This document shows, piece after piece, positions 15,787 to 22,632 of a DNA stretch of 33,123 nt; the first letter of the stretch is position 1, and each line of letters starts with the position of its first letter. Origin of the DNA: Nitrospirota bacterium (lineage in GTDB: Bacteria; Nitrospirota; Nitrospiria; JACQBW01); the NCBI GenBank assembly GCA_016178585.1, contig JACOTA010000060.1, positions 1 to 33,123 on the forward strand. Reading direction: 5' to 3'. The notes beneath the pieces were generated by a model. It was not told where the DNA came from, made no database searches, and worked only from the letters and a program-made list of their open reading frames with translations. The translations under genes and the position numbers were made by a program.

Positions 15787-16950
15787 TTATCCCCCTGGCG
15801 GAGGCGCCATACCATCTTTCTTTGCCACACCCGCATCAATGGATAATAAAAAATCAGCCAGATTCGAGATCGCCTCATAAGTCATTTTTTTCGAAAAATC
15901 TTTTGGCATCGGCGATTCCGTTGGAGTTGCCTTTGGCGCAAAACCTGGAACGATAAACGCGTTTGGATTGACAATCGATTCCATAATATACTCTTTAGGG
16001 GATGCCGCGTGCGCCGCTCCGGCTTTCACCCGTGCCAGATACTCTGGCGAGGATATCCGTTTTTTAGCATTTGTTCCTTCAATCAGCATCGGGCCAACGG
16101 TGCCAAAACGCGCTGCCGTTGTCGGAATCTTATGACAGGCGACACACCCCATTTTCATAATGATATCCTGCGGTTTTTCCGCGCCGGTTAAAATAACCGG
16201 ACCTTTCGGAGCACCGCCGGCGGACGCTTCAGCAGAGGCAGGCTTTGGCCGGTCAGACTCGGGAATGAATTTTTCATATGCCGCCCTGATCTCTTTTGGG
16301 GTAGGCGGGGTTTCCCCTTCGCGAACATAGAGCCACGTATCCACGGCAATTTGTTCATCAATGGATAGACCAATCGGCGCCTTGTGGATGGTCGGCATCG
16401 GGCTTTCTTTATCGTTTGAACCCTTCACCCCAAATCCGGGGACCACAAAACAGGCGGGACAGGAATGTGATTCAGCAATATATTCTTCGGCTGTCGCGGC
16501 TCTTCCGCACCCTGAACAGGATTCTTTAACACTGGTAACCTGGGTTTTATAGATAGGGCTTTTGATAGTCGCTTCCGCTCTCTTTGCAATACCGGATAAA
16601 TTCGGAGCCCTTTCGCTTAATGCTCCGGCCTTAAAACCGTGACAGAGAGGACATTGCCCCTTACCCGCGCCTGTCATTGTTCCAGGATCGTCGAAAATGA
16701 TTTTTGCGCCCATTTCCGCGAGTTTATCGGAAGACATGGCATCGACATTACCCAGGGACGCGGATGTTTCAGGCGGAACTTCCCCTCTCGTCTGAGGAAG
16801 CCAGTTTGCGTAACTTGCAAAACCGCCCGTCACCAGCATAAAGAATCCCATTGTTAAGATCAGGGATTGCGCTCCTTTTAATTTAGAAGAGATGGCCATT
16901 AAAAATAACGCTATCCCCAACATACTTAAAGCTAAAGTTAACTTATCCAC
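15787..16950 (-). CDS. Di-haem cytochrome c with extra four-cysteine site
   Basis: 387 residues. Two N-terminal helices (about 4-22, 28-48). Haem motifs are CPLCH at 100-104 and CVACH at 269-273; Met185 and a Met near 353, both in ESPMP, are the probable sixth ligands. The two halves are related: 'EYIxES...F(V/I)VPGF...TESPMP' recurs. The first half uniquely holds two CxxC pairs, Cys145/148 (CSGCGR) and Cys164/167 (CPACF), with no following His. That arrangement looks like a Zn or Fe site built into the cytochrome. A PASAEASAGG stretch (about 237-246) between the halves is low complexity. The start is GTG with AAGGAG. It follows the bd-like oxidase after a hairpin and belongs to the same block. 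Confidence 0.85.
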   Translation of the reverse strand: MDKLTLALSMLGIALFLMAISSKLKGAQSLILTMGFFMLVTGGFASYANWLPQTRGEVPPETSASLGNVDAMSSDKLAEMGAKIIFDDPGTMTGAGKGQCPLCHGFKAGALSERAPNLSGIAKRAEATIKSPIYKTQVTSVKESCSGCGRAATAEEYIAESHSCPACFVVPGFGVKGSNDKESPMPTIHKAPIGLSIDEQIAVDTWLYVREGETPPTPKEIRAAYEKFIPESDRPKPASAEASAGGAPKGPVILTGAEKPQDIIMKMGCVACHKIPTTAARFGTVGPMLIEGTNAKKRISSPEYLARVKAGAAHAASPKEYIMESIVNPNAFIVPGFAPKATPTESPMPKDFSKKMTYEAISNLADFLLSIDAGVAKKDGMAPPPGG

Positions 16951-17031
16951 TTAGTTCTCCTTATTTCTGATAATTCTTCGATCTGCTTACAATAAGGCAT
17001 AAAAATAACGGTGTAACGCCCGCTGAAACAA

Positions 17032-17063
17032 AATGGCCTTTTTACAGATGTAAAAAGGCCATT
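17032..17063 (-). terminator. Hairpin after the bd-like oxidase gene
   Basis: Arms AATGGCCTTTTTA and TAAAAAGGCCATT form a perfect 13-bp stem with a six-base loop, seven bases past the oxidase stop. The T run on the minus strand is short (TTTTGTTT), so it may partly terminate or protect the upstream mRNA rather than end it fully. Confidence 0.65.
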
Positions 17064-17069
17064 CATTTT

Positions 17070-19004
17070 TTACTCAGAGGCTCCTGCGATAGCATGTCCG
17101 CCGGTGGTTTTAACTTTAACCGCCGGAGAGTCTTCCATCGAAGGAACATCCCTGTGGCCGGCAGAAAGTTCTGCTAACCAGAAGACAAAAAGTGAAAAAA
17201 TCCAAAAAATAACCACGTTCACCGACATCACGTTAGACGCAAAGCCAATCGGGTGGGTAAACGCCCAAGGCGAGTTGTCCCGCATAATTTCCATGGCATG
17301 CCAGAACAAACGGACTGAAGAGCGGATATACCCCATTAAGGCCATCAACCAGGTAAATGAAACCCCTAAAGCGAACATGGCAAATTGAGAACGGTTGGAA
17401 ATGGTTCCCCATAAGATAGGGCCGGTCGATTTAGCCCCTTTTAGCATCGCCAGGTTCAGGGCCGTTCCCGCAAATAAACAGGTCAATGTCCCGGCCACCT
17501 GGGGAACCGAGAGCCCGACCCTGACGTTTGCAGGGATGTAATATCCATAAATGGCAAGCCACCAGTTATTGAAGAGCGCCACGCCAAACATACTGAATAA
17601 AAGGGCATTTCCGAGGTTAGCCCATTTCACCGTGATAATTTTATTTGCTCTTTGATAAATAATAAAAGCAAAAATGGTGATCATCAGCATGGTGTTCACG
17701 GCGCCATTTTTCGCGGACATGACGCCAAAGTTACCCACCACCGGATGTTGTTGTCCCCCGATCGCCTTTAACTCCGAAGCCTTCATGACCAGAGTGTGAG
17801 GGGTTAACCAGACCAGAAAAGCGACAGTCATTCCGAAGAAAACATACTTAATAACACGGTCATACCGCTCTGCGCCTTTCATTCTCTGCATCCCGTTGAA
17901 AAGGTAGTAAACCACCGCAAAGAACAAGGCGCCGATTAAGACAGCCTGAAGAATAAAGAGCCAGGCCAACAAACCGCCCATCAGGGTAATTCCCATCTGT
18001 TGACGATAAGCATAAACCTCTCTCATCAGCCAATAACCGGCGAAAGGAAGGGGAATAAGGGAACCGACCGCGAAGAACATGGCAATATACCCCATCCAGT
18101 CATAATAAGCCTTTTGCTCTTTTGTTTTGGCGGAAAGAAATTTATACGCCGAATAGGCGGCGACGATTCCACCTCCAAACACCATGTTCCCGATAATTCT
18201 ATGGATGTTAATCGGATTCCAGAGCGCGCTATGGAGCAAGTGGGCATAATTACCAAGAAATTGTCCCTTTTCATCAACGCCGGAAGGGGCCATCATGAAA
18301 GCAAGCCAGGAATTTGCCAGCATCATCAAAGTCGTTCCAAACACGTTTAACAAAATTCCCAATGTGGCATGGACCCATTTCAAAAAACCCTCTTCCATGC
18401 TATGCCATCCATAATAGTAAATATAAAGGGTTCCGCTTTCTGCCAGGAAGAGGAGCGCATAGATGTGCATGAAGGGCCTGAACAGGGAGGCAACATAACC
18501 AAAAACACCCGGATAGAGTGTAATAAAGCCGAAAATTAAGAGCCCCCCTAAAATGGCGGTCACGGAATAGGCCGTTAAACTGATCTTGATAAAATCGTAG
18601 GCTAATTGGTCATATCGTTTACTGGCCACCGGATCTTTCACGAGAAGAGCGACAAGCTCAATGACCATACAAAAGATGGGAACCGCCAGAACAAAACTCC
18701 CAAAGAAAAGATGCTGTTGGGCCACGGTCCAGATCAGAAGACGGCTTTCACCGAACACACCGGGCAACTTCGTGCTCGGATAATCCTGCGCGGTTAAATG
18801 GGGCGCCGGAGGACCAGAGACTGGACCATCGGTTTTATAATAAACGTCTTTTCCTGTAGGAGGAGGACCTGCCGGGGCAGCGGCATCTTCAGCAACTGCC
18901 GTCGTGGATTGAAGGAGTGGGAGAACAAAAGAAAAAATTGAAAGGAACATCATCCCTAAAAGCGCGAGGGACACATATTTTTTTGATTTTTTTAGGGTCT
19001 TCAT
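17070..19004 (-). CDS. bd-like oxidase subunit I (CydA-related)
   Basis: 644 residues from ATG at 19004, chosen because GGAG lies six bases upstream; ATG at 19016 has none. A signal-like helix (residues about 10-35) and a Pro/Ala-rich stretch precede a CydA-type core: QQHLFFGSF with the first haem-ligand His, LFLAESGTLY with the conserved Glu, and HRIIGN with a second His. Some fourteen helices are predicted, more than the usual nine of CydA, and the quinol Q-loop is short. No CydB gene lies nearby. The closest known group is the 'bd-like' oxidases of Nitrospira and relatives, thought to act as terminal oxidase, but their activity is unproven. Flanked by two small membrane peptides upstream and cytochromes c downstream. 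Confidence 0.88.
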   Translation of the reverse strand: MKTLKKSKKYVSLALLGMMFLSIFSFVLPLLQSTTAVAEDAAAPAGPPPTGKDVYYKTDGPVSGPPAPHLTAQDYPSTKLPGVFGESRLLIWTVAQQHLFFGSFVLAVPIFCMVIELVALLVKDPVASKRYDQLAYDFIKISLTAYSVTAILGGLLIFGFITLYPGVFGYVASLFRPFMHIYALLFLAESGTLYIYYYGWHSMEEGFLKWVHATLGILLNVFGTTLMMLANSWLAFMMAPSGVDEKGQFLGNYAHLLHSALWNPINIHRIIGNMVFGGGIVAAYSAYKFLSAKTKEQKAYYDWMGYIAMFFAVGSLIPLPFAGYWLMREVYAYRQQMGITLMGGLLAWLFILQAVLIGALFFAVVYYLFNGMQRMKGAERYDRVIKYVFFGMTVAFLVWLTPHTLVMKASELKAIGGQQHPVVGNFGVMSAKNGAVNTMLMITIFAFIIYQRANKIITVKWANLGNALLFSMFGVALFNNWWLAIYGYYIPANVRVGLSVPQVAGTLTCLFAGTALNLAMLKGAKSTGPILWGTISNRSQFAMFALGVSFTWLMALMGYIRSSVRLFWHAMEIMRDNSPWAFTHPIGFASNVMSVNVVIFWIFSLFVFWLAELSAGHRDVPSMEDSPAVKVKTTGGHAIAGASE

Positions 19005-19075
19005 ATTGGACTCCATTGAAATTTTAAGTTCTTCTAACGTCCTGAATCCTTGCGTCGATTACCAAAAATAACGAT

Positions 19076-19204
19076 TTAAAATACGCTTCTTATGAATTCA
19101 AAATATTTCAATCCCTGGATACCCATGAGGAACCAATCTAAAAATTGGAAATAACAGAACCAACCCGCGATTCCAATAAGAACACCCACAGCGATATTAT
19201 TCAT
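19076..19204 (-). CDS. 42-residue membrane peptide before bd-like oxidase
   Basis: Translates to MNNIAVGVLIGIAGWFCYFQ, then FLDWFLMGIQGLKYFEFIRS and VF, ending at TAA. One hydrophobic helix covers residues about 4-20; the rest is amphipathic with aromatic residues. GGGGGAT lies six bases before the ATG. It lies 71 bases upstream of the oxidase gene, the same place small CydX-type subunits take near other bd oxidases (CydX itself follows cydAB). No family recognised. Confidence 0.65.
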   Translation of the reverse strand: MNNIAVGVLIGIAGWFCYFQFLDWFLMGIQGLKYFEFIRSVF

Positions 19205-19270
19205 AAAAATCCCCCGTAAATTAAAATTAAAAAATAGGGTATAAACCCCCATTTACTTTAAAAGTAGAAC

Positions 19271-19363
19271 TTATATGTTTCCCAACCAGAAAATAAATAA
19301 GATAGAAATAATTCCTACCGCTATATAAAGAATCGGACCGGCTTGTTTCGGCATTTTGTCCAT
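19271..19363 (-). CDS. 30-residue membrane peptide before bd-like oxidase
   Basis: Translates to MDKMPKQAGPILYIAVGIIS followed by ILFIFWLGNI. One membrane helix fills residues about 11-28. The ribosome site CGAGGGA is well placed. First gene after a good promoter (19488-19516), with 66 bases to the 42-residue peptide. Size and topology resemble CydX or CcoQ-like accessory subunits; the sequence matches neither closely, so a new small oxidase subunit is proposed. Confidence 0.65.
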   Translation of the reverse strand: MDKMPKQAGPILYIAVGIISILFIFWLGNI

Positions 19364-19403
19364 GTTTCCCTCGTTTTGTTTATATCAATTTCAATATTTA
19401 GGA

Positions 19404-19417
19404 CTCTAAATTTAGAG
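19404..19417 (-). promoter_or_regulatory. Perfect 14-bp palindrome in the oxidase leader
   Basis: CTCTAAATTTAGAG is a perfect palindrome in the untranslated leader between the promoter and the first small peptide gene. Position fits a repressor operator or an mRNA element; no regulator is known. Confidence 0.45.
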
Positions 19418-19487
19418 CTGCTTGGAAGCTATGAATATGATTTTTTCCAGCACGAAAACTCGCACGAAAAATAATCTATGGGAGGGC

Positions 19488-19516
19488 AATGTACTACACT
19501 CTTTTTTAGTTGTCAA
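19488..19516 (-). promoter_or_regulatory. Sigma-70-type promoter for the oxidase operon
   Basis: On the minus strand TTGACA (19511-19516), a 17-base spacer and TACATT (19488-19493, 4 of 6 consensus bases) make a good match. The -35 box overlaps the TGA stop of the SUMF1 gene just upstream. The predicted leader to the first small gene is about 120 bases. Confidence 0.65.
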
Positions 19517-20424
19517 GCACTTTTCGCACATCTAAATCCGATTGTTACATCCCGGTATTCAGGAAGCATTTTAAACCGGATCGTGGCCTCTCCCCTAAGA
19601 ATAGAATCGTTCCAGGACCCGCCCCGAATCACTTTAGATTGACCTGTTTCCGGTCCGGAAGGATTTAAGTTTAACAACGTTTTATACGCATTTTGGTCAT
19701 ACCAGTCATTAACCCATTCCATCACGTTTCCAGCCATATCATAAACACCAAGAGGGCTTTTATCCATTTTAAAACTCCCGACGGGGGCGGTATAAAAATA
19801 GCCGTCTTTATCCCCCGCGAAATTAGCATTGAGCAAATTTTCTTCGTTTCCCCAAGGCCATTTTTGCTGATTCACACCCTTTGCGGCTTTTTCCCATTCG
19901 GCCTCAGTGGGAAGCCTTTTCTTTTTCCATAAGCAATAATCTTTCGCATCTTCCCAGGAAACCCCGACAACGGGATTGTAAGGATTCATCAAAAGAGGCA
20001 GTCCCTCTGAACCGACTGCCAGATATCCGGCTAACCGCGGTTTTCGATGTCCGGTTTTAGCGACAAACTCATAGTATTGCGCAAATGTCGTTTCATATTT
20101 ATCAATAGCGTAGACCTGTAAAAAAACCTTCCGGCCAGGGCGGACGGAAAAATCTCCTGAAGAATCGCCCAGCGTAAAATAACCCGCAGGAATAGCGACC
20201 ATCGTCTCATATTCCTCATTTATTTTTACAACTTTAATATTGGCTTCTGCTTTTGCAAAACCTTCCGTTGTCTTTTTAATTTTTTCAGAGAGGGGGGTGA
20301 AAGGTTCGTCCTGCGGCCTGGAGGCCGGGGTGGCGGTCTTGCTGCCCCGTTTGATAGCCACCTGGATAACCACCACAAAAACCAGCATGATGGAAAAGAA
20401 AATATAAACGAGGTATTTGTTCAA
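19513..20424 (-). CDS. Membrane-anchored SUMF1-fold protein, no FGE cysteines
   Basis: 303 residues: an N-terminal helix (5-24), a charged linker, then a SUMF1/FGE-like domain (about 70-300) with GYFTLGD, YEFVAKTGH, GVSWEDAKDYCLWKKKRLPTEAEWE, NVMEWVNDWY and RGGSWND. The motif that in true formylglycine-generating enzymes carries the two catalytic copper-binding cysteines (GGSW...C...C) has none here; the Cys present is FRCA near the end. It is therefore unlikely to make formylglycine, and is more like the ligand-binding SUMF1 proteins found beside respiratory genes. The start is TTG at 20424 with no strong ribosome site. It sits with a sister copy at 21670-22563 and three small membrane proteins. 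Confidence 0.85.
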   Translation of the reverse strand: MNKYLVYIFFSIMLVFVVVIQVAIKRGSKTATPASRPQDEPFTPLSEKIKKTTEGFAKAEANIKVVKINEEYETMVAIPAGYFTLGDSSGDFSVRPGRKVFLQVYAIDKYETTFAQYYEFVAKTGHRKPRLAGYLAVGSEGLPLLMNPYNPVVGVSWEDAKDYCLWKKKRLPTEAEWEKAAKGVNQQKWPWGNEENLLNANFAGDKDGYFYTAPVGSFKMDKSPLGVYDMAGNVMEWVNDWYDQNAYKTLLNLNPSGPETGQSKVIRGGSWNDSILRGEATIRFKMLPEYRDVTIGFRCAKSA

Positions 20425-20437
20425 AATAGAGGCCTAA

Positions 20438-20632
20438 TTAATAAGCTTTTGAATCGCTTTTTGCCATCGTCCCCGTCCCGGTTTCTATTGCATCCGATGT
20501 GTTCTTGAGCCGTGAACGATCCGGGTTTTTTTGAGCATTTTTCCGTTCGACCATCTGACCCGCAAATAAACCGGCTAAAAACACCGCAGATGCGTAAAAT
20601 GTGACATAAAAGGCGTACAAAAAATGTTTCAT
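20438..20632 (-). CDS. Small membrane protein, G-x3-G-Q-x2-ER family, copy 1
   Basis: 64 residues. One helix at about 7-25 runs into FLAGLFAGQMVERKN, then a polar tail without known motif. GGAGAG precedes the ATG by 7 bases. The segment F-L-x-G-x3-G-Q-x2-E-R recurs in the next two genes upstream, which shows these three are related or share a contact site. It lies between the first SUMF1 gene and its relatives; function unknown. Confidence 0.65.
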   Translation of the reverse strand: MKHFLYAFYVTFYASAVFLAGLFAGQMVERKNAQKNPDRSRLKNTSDAIETGTGTMAKSDSKAY

Positions 20633-20659
20633 AAAAGACTCTCCGTTTGGGTTCCCTAT

Positions 20660-20902
20660 CTAAAAAGGGTTTGTTTTGACTTCCGTCCCCGCTTTCGTAA
20701 GGGCCGATTTTTTCATTTTAGCCAACTGATTCAACCAGCGGCGCTCCAGCCTCTGACCATATTGCATGCCAAGCAAAAAAAAAGTTGAAGTAAATAAAAT
20801 CATATATCGGACATAAAGCTTTCCCAGGTACTGATCAATGATTATCACCGCCAGGGATATGATGATAAAGAAAATAATATAAAATTTAGTTTTAAAGCCC
20901 AT
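20660..20902 (-). CDS. Small two-helix membrane protein, same motif, copy 2
   Basis: 80 residues with helices at about 6-24 and 31-48, the second ending in FLLGMQYGQRLERRW, the motif shared with its two neighbours. The C-terminal tail is basic. Its ATG overlaps the stop of the upstream gene by one base (TAATG), so translation is coupled. No family recognised. Confidence 0.65.
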   Translation of the reverse strand: MGFKTKFYIIFFIIISLAVIIIDQYLGKLYVRYMILFTSTFFLLGMQYGQRLERRWLNQLAKMKKSALTKAGTEVKTNPF

Positions 20903-21054
20903 TAGTTTTCCCGGGAACTTCCATTTAGCAATGCAATCCGGGCCCGCTCCTTTTTCCTTCCCGTCCGGAATCCCATGATAAAAAAGAAGGAGGTCATGGC
21001 AATCACGGATAATGGATATAATAAATAATGCCCCACCAATGAATAGTATCCCAT
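20902..21054 (-). CDS. Small membrane protein, same motif, copy 3
   Basis: 50 residues from ATG at 21054, chosen because AAGGA lies seven bases upstream; a longer reading from 21108 lacks a ribosome site. A helix at about 10-28 ends in FIMGFRTGRKKERAR, the shared G-x3-G-[QR]-x2-ER pattern. First gene of the run toward the SUMF1 gene. Confidence 0.6.
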   Translation of the reverse strand: MGYYSLVGHYLLYPLSVIAMTSFFFIMGFRTGRKKERARIALLNGSSREN

Positions 21055-21121
21055 GCAGATCCTTTTCTTAAAAAAAATATTATAGTGAAATTTTGAGGCG
21101 AACGTCAAGGTCTGAATTTAT

Positions 21122-21264
21122 CCCAAGAACATAGCGATAGAAAGTTGTCATTGCGAGCGAAGCGAAGCAATCTCGCCATCGTGAACCGAGATCGCCACGC
21201 ACCCTGCGGGCGCTCGCGATGACAGGCAAAACAAGGAGTTACAAATCCTATCGCTGTTCTTGGG
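21122..21264. mobile_element. MITE-like element, copy 2 (best preserved ends)
   Basis: 143 bp. The left end CCCAAGAACATAGCGATAG and the right end CCTATCGCTGTTCTTGGG are inverted repeats of about 18 bp with one extra base. The inner arms TGTCATTGCGAGC and GCTCGCGATGACA form a second hairpin. TTTAT flanks it on both sides (21117-21121 and 21265-21269), a 5-bp target duplication. No gene inside. Confidence 0.85.
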
Positions 21265-21336
21265 TTTATCGCGATTGACTGAATGATCTGCTCTAAGAAT
21301 AACCTGCCTGCCGTCCGTTTTTATGGGTTTTCTTAA

Positions 21337-21473
21337 CCCAAGAACAGAGTTAGAAAGCTGTCATTGCGAACAAAGTGAAGCAATCTCAAGACTTTACGAT
21401 AAGATTGCCACGCACCCTTCGGTGCTCGCAATGACATGATTAATAAGTGGGTGCGAAGTCTATCGCTGGTCTT
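21337..21473. mobile_element. MITE-like element, copy 3 (right end lost)
   Basis: Starts CCCAAGAACAGAGTTAG and matches copy 4 (27393-27562) almost base for base up to CTATCGCTGGTCTT, then diverges, so the last segment with the right terminal repeat is missing. Confidence 0.75.
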
Positions 21474-21546
21474 TTTAGAGAACCTTAAGCGCCGGTTTCA
21501 GGATCTGATTTTCAGGTTCTTAATAAAAAAGAGGTTGGGTAATTCT

Positions 21547-21675
21547 ATGGAAACTGAAGTTAAAGAAAAGAAGGCTAGAAATAAAGCCATTTTCGATTAT
21601 ATTATTTTGTTGGGAATGGTGGTGAACATCATTTTTGCCGTTTTCATGGTTCTCTATTATTTCAATCTTTTATAA
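21547..21675 (+). CDS. Small single-helix membrane protein
   Basis: 42 residues starting at ATG 21547 (METEVKEKKARNKAIFDYII...). A charged N-terminus precedes one membrane helix (about 17-40). The reading frame is open further upstream, into the MITE copy, but ATG here with GAGG roughly 15 bases upstream is the better start, although the ribosome site is weak. The end overlaps the converging SUMF1 gene by six bases. The helix does not carry the G-x3-G-ER motif of the three proteins on the other strand. Confidence 0.45.
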   Translation: METEVKEKKARNKAIFDYIILLGMVVNIIFAVFMVLYYFNLL

Positions 21676-22563
21676 ATCCTTTGCGCACCGAAACCCGATC
21701 ACAGCGCTGGTCTGATGGGGCGCCGCCTGAAATCTTTTCGCCGTCCTGACGTTCATTGATCCATCATCCCAGCTTCCCCCCCGGTATCCCTTAAACTTGC
21801 CCTTTTCAGGCCCCCTGGGATTTTGAAACGGCCCGGACAGGTAATAATTTCCATCATACCAGTCTTCAACCCACTCCCCGATATTCCCGGCCATATCATA
21901 AAGGCCGTAGGGACTCCTCCCTTTTTCAAACTTTCCCGGAGGCGCGGTATATTTAAACCCATCCTCTTCCCCCTGAACATTTGCCGCTTTGTCCACCCAT
22001 TCGTTTCCCCACGGCCATTTCAAGCCCCGCTCGCCACGGGCGGCCTTTTCCCATTCCGCTTCAGTGGGGAGCCTTTTGCCCGCCCATTGACAATAGTTAC
22101 GGGCTTCGGTCCACGAAACCCCGTTAACAGGCTGATCATCCTTTGTAATCAAAGCGGGATTGTCCATAAAAACCGGAACGACCGGTTTTGCATCCGACAC
22201 AATGGCTTTTAAATAATTTTTATACTGGCCATGAGTAACCTCGTAAAGATCCATATAGAATGAGTTCAAAAAAATCGTTCTTTGGGGACTTTCATCGGGA
22301 TCACTCTCCACGGGAGGACTTCCCATAACAAAGGTTCCTTCTGATACAAGAACCATGGGCGCCCCATCTACAACCCCATTGATTATTTTTAATCCCGCAA
22401 AACGCATGGGGTCACGAACCTCCACGACTTCCTCTTTTTTAACCACGAAAGCTTTTTTCTCGTTTTGATACCCTTTGATTCCCTCCCACACCAGCGTCAC
22501 AATCATTAGAATGAATGCAACCAGGGCAGAAAAAATCCCGTAATAGAGTGCGTCTTTTTTCAT
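21670..22563 (-). CDS. Second membrane-anchored SUMF1-fold protein
   Basis: 297 residues: a helix at 7-28, a short linker, then a SUMF1 domain (about 65-295) with EGTFVMGSPP, YEVTHGQYKNY, GVSWTEARNYCQWAGKRLPTEAEWEKAARG, NIGEWVEDWYDGNYY and RGGSWDDG. As in the copy at 19513-20424, the region after GGSW lacks the FGE catalytic cysteines. It is a paralogue of that gene, though the two differ at many positions, so the split is not recent. It begins just past a strong terminator, so it probably has its own promoter. Shared surroundings suggest a partner role to the small membrane proteins. Confidence 0.85.
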   Translation of the reverse strand: MKKDALYYGIFSALVAFILMIVTLVWEGIKGYQNEKKAFVVKKEEVVEVRDPMRFAGLKIINGVVDGAPMVLVSEGTFVMGSPPVESDPDESPQRTIFLNSFYMDLYEVTHGQYKNYLKAIVSDAKPVVPVFMDNPALITKDDQPVNGVSWTEARNYCQWAGKRLPTEAEWEKAARGERGLKWPWGNEWVDKAANVQGEEDGFKYTAPPGKFEKGRSPYGLYDMAGNIGEWVEDWYDGNYYLSGPFQNPRGPEKGKFKGYRGGSWDDGSMNVRTAKRFQAAPHQTSAVIGFRCAKDL

Positions 22564-22574
22564 ATCTTGATTTC

Positions 22575-22612
22575 GAAAAAAAAACAGGCTGAGATTTTGT
22601 CTCAGCCTGTTT
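22575..22612 (-). terminator. Strong rho-independent terminator
   Basis: A 12-bp stem (AACAGGCTGAGA with TCTCAGCCTGTT) lies on the minus strand after the cupredoxin-like gene and is followed there by a run of nine T. Confidence 0.92.
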
Positions 22613-22632
22613 AAGATTCCTTAAATGAAACC

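Noticed and set aside
17104-17388. Plus-strand frame opposite the oxidase gene
   Set aside because: It lies wholly within the well-supported bd-like oxidase gene and has no ribosome site.
21436-21546. N-terminal extension of the 42-residue protein into the MITE
   Set aside because: The extension would come from the transposable repeat and lacks a ribosome site; the ATG at 21547 is preferred.
19513-22563. Formylglycine-generating enzymes for sulfatases
   Set aside because: Both SUMF1 domains lack the active-site cysteine pair, and no sulfatase gene is seen.
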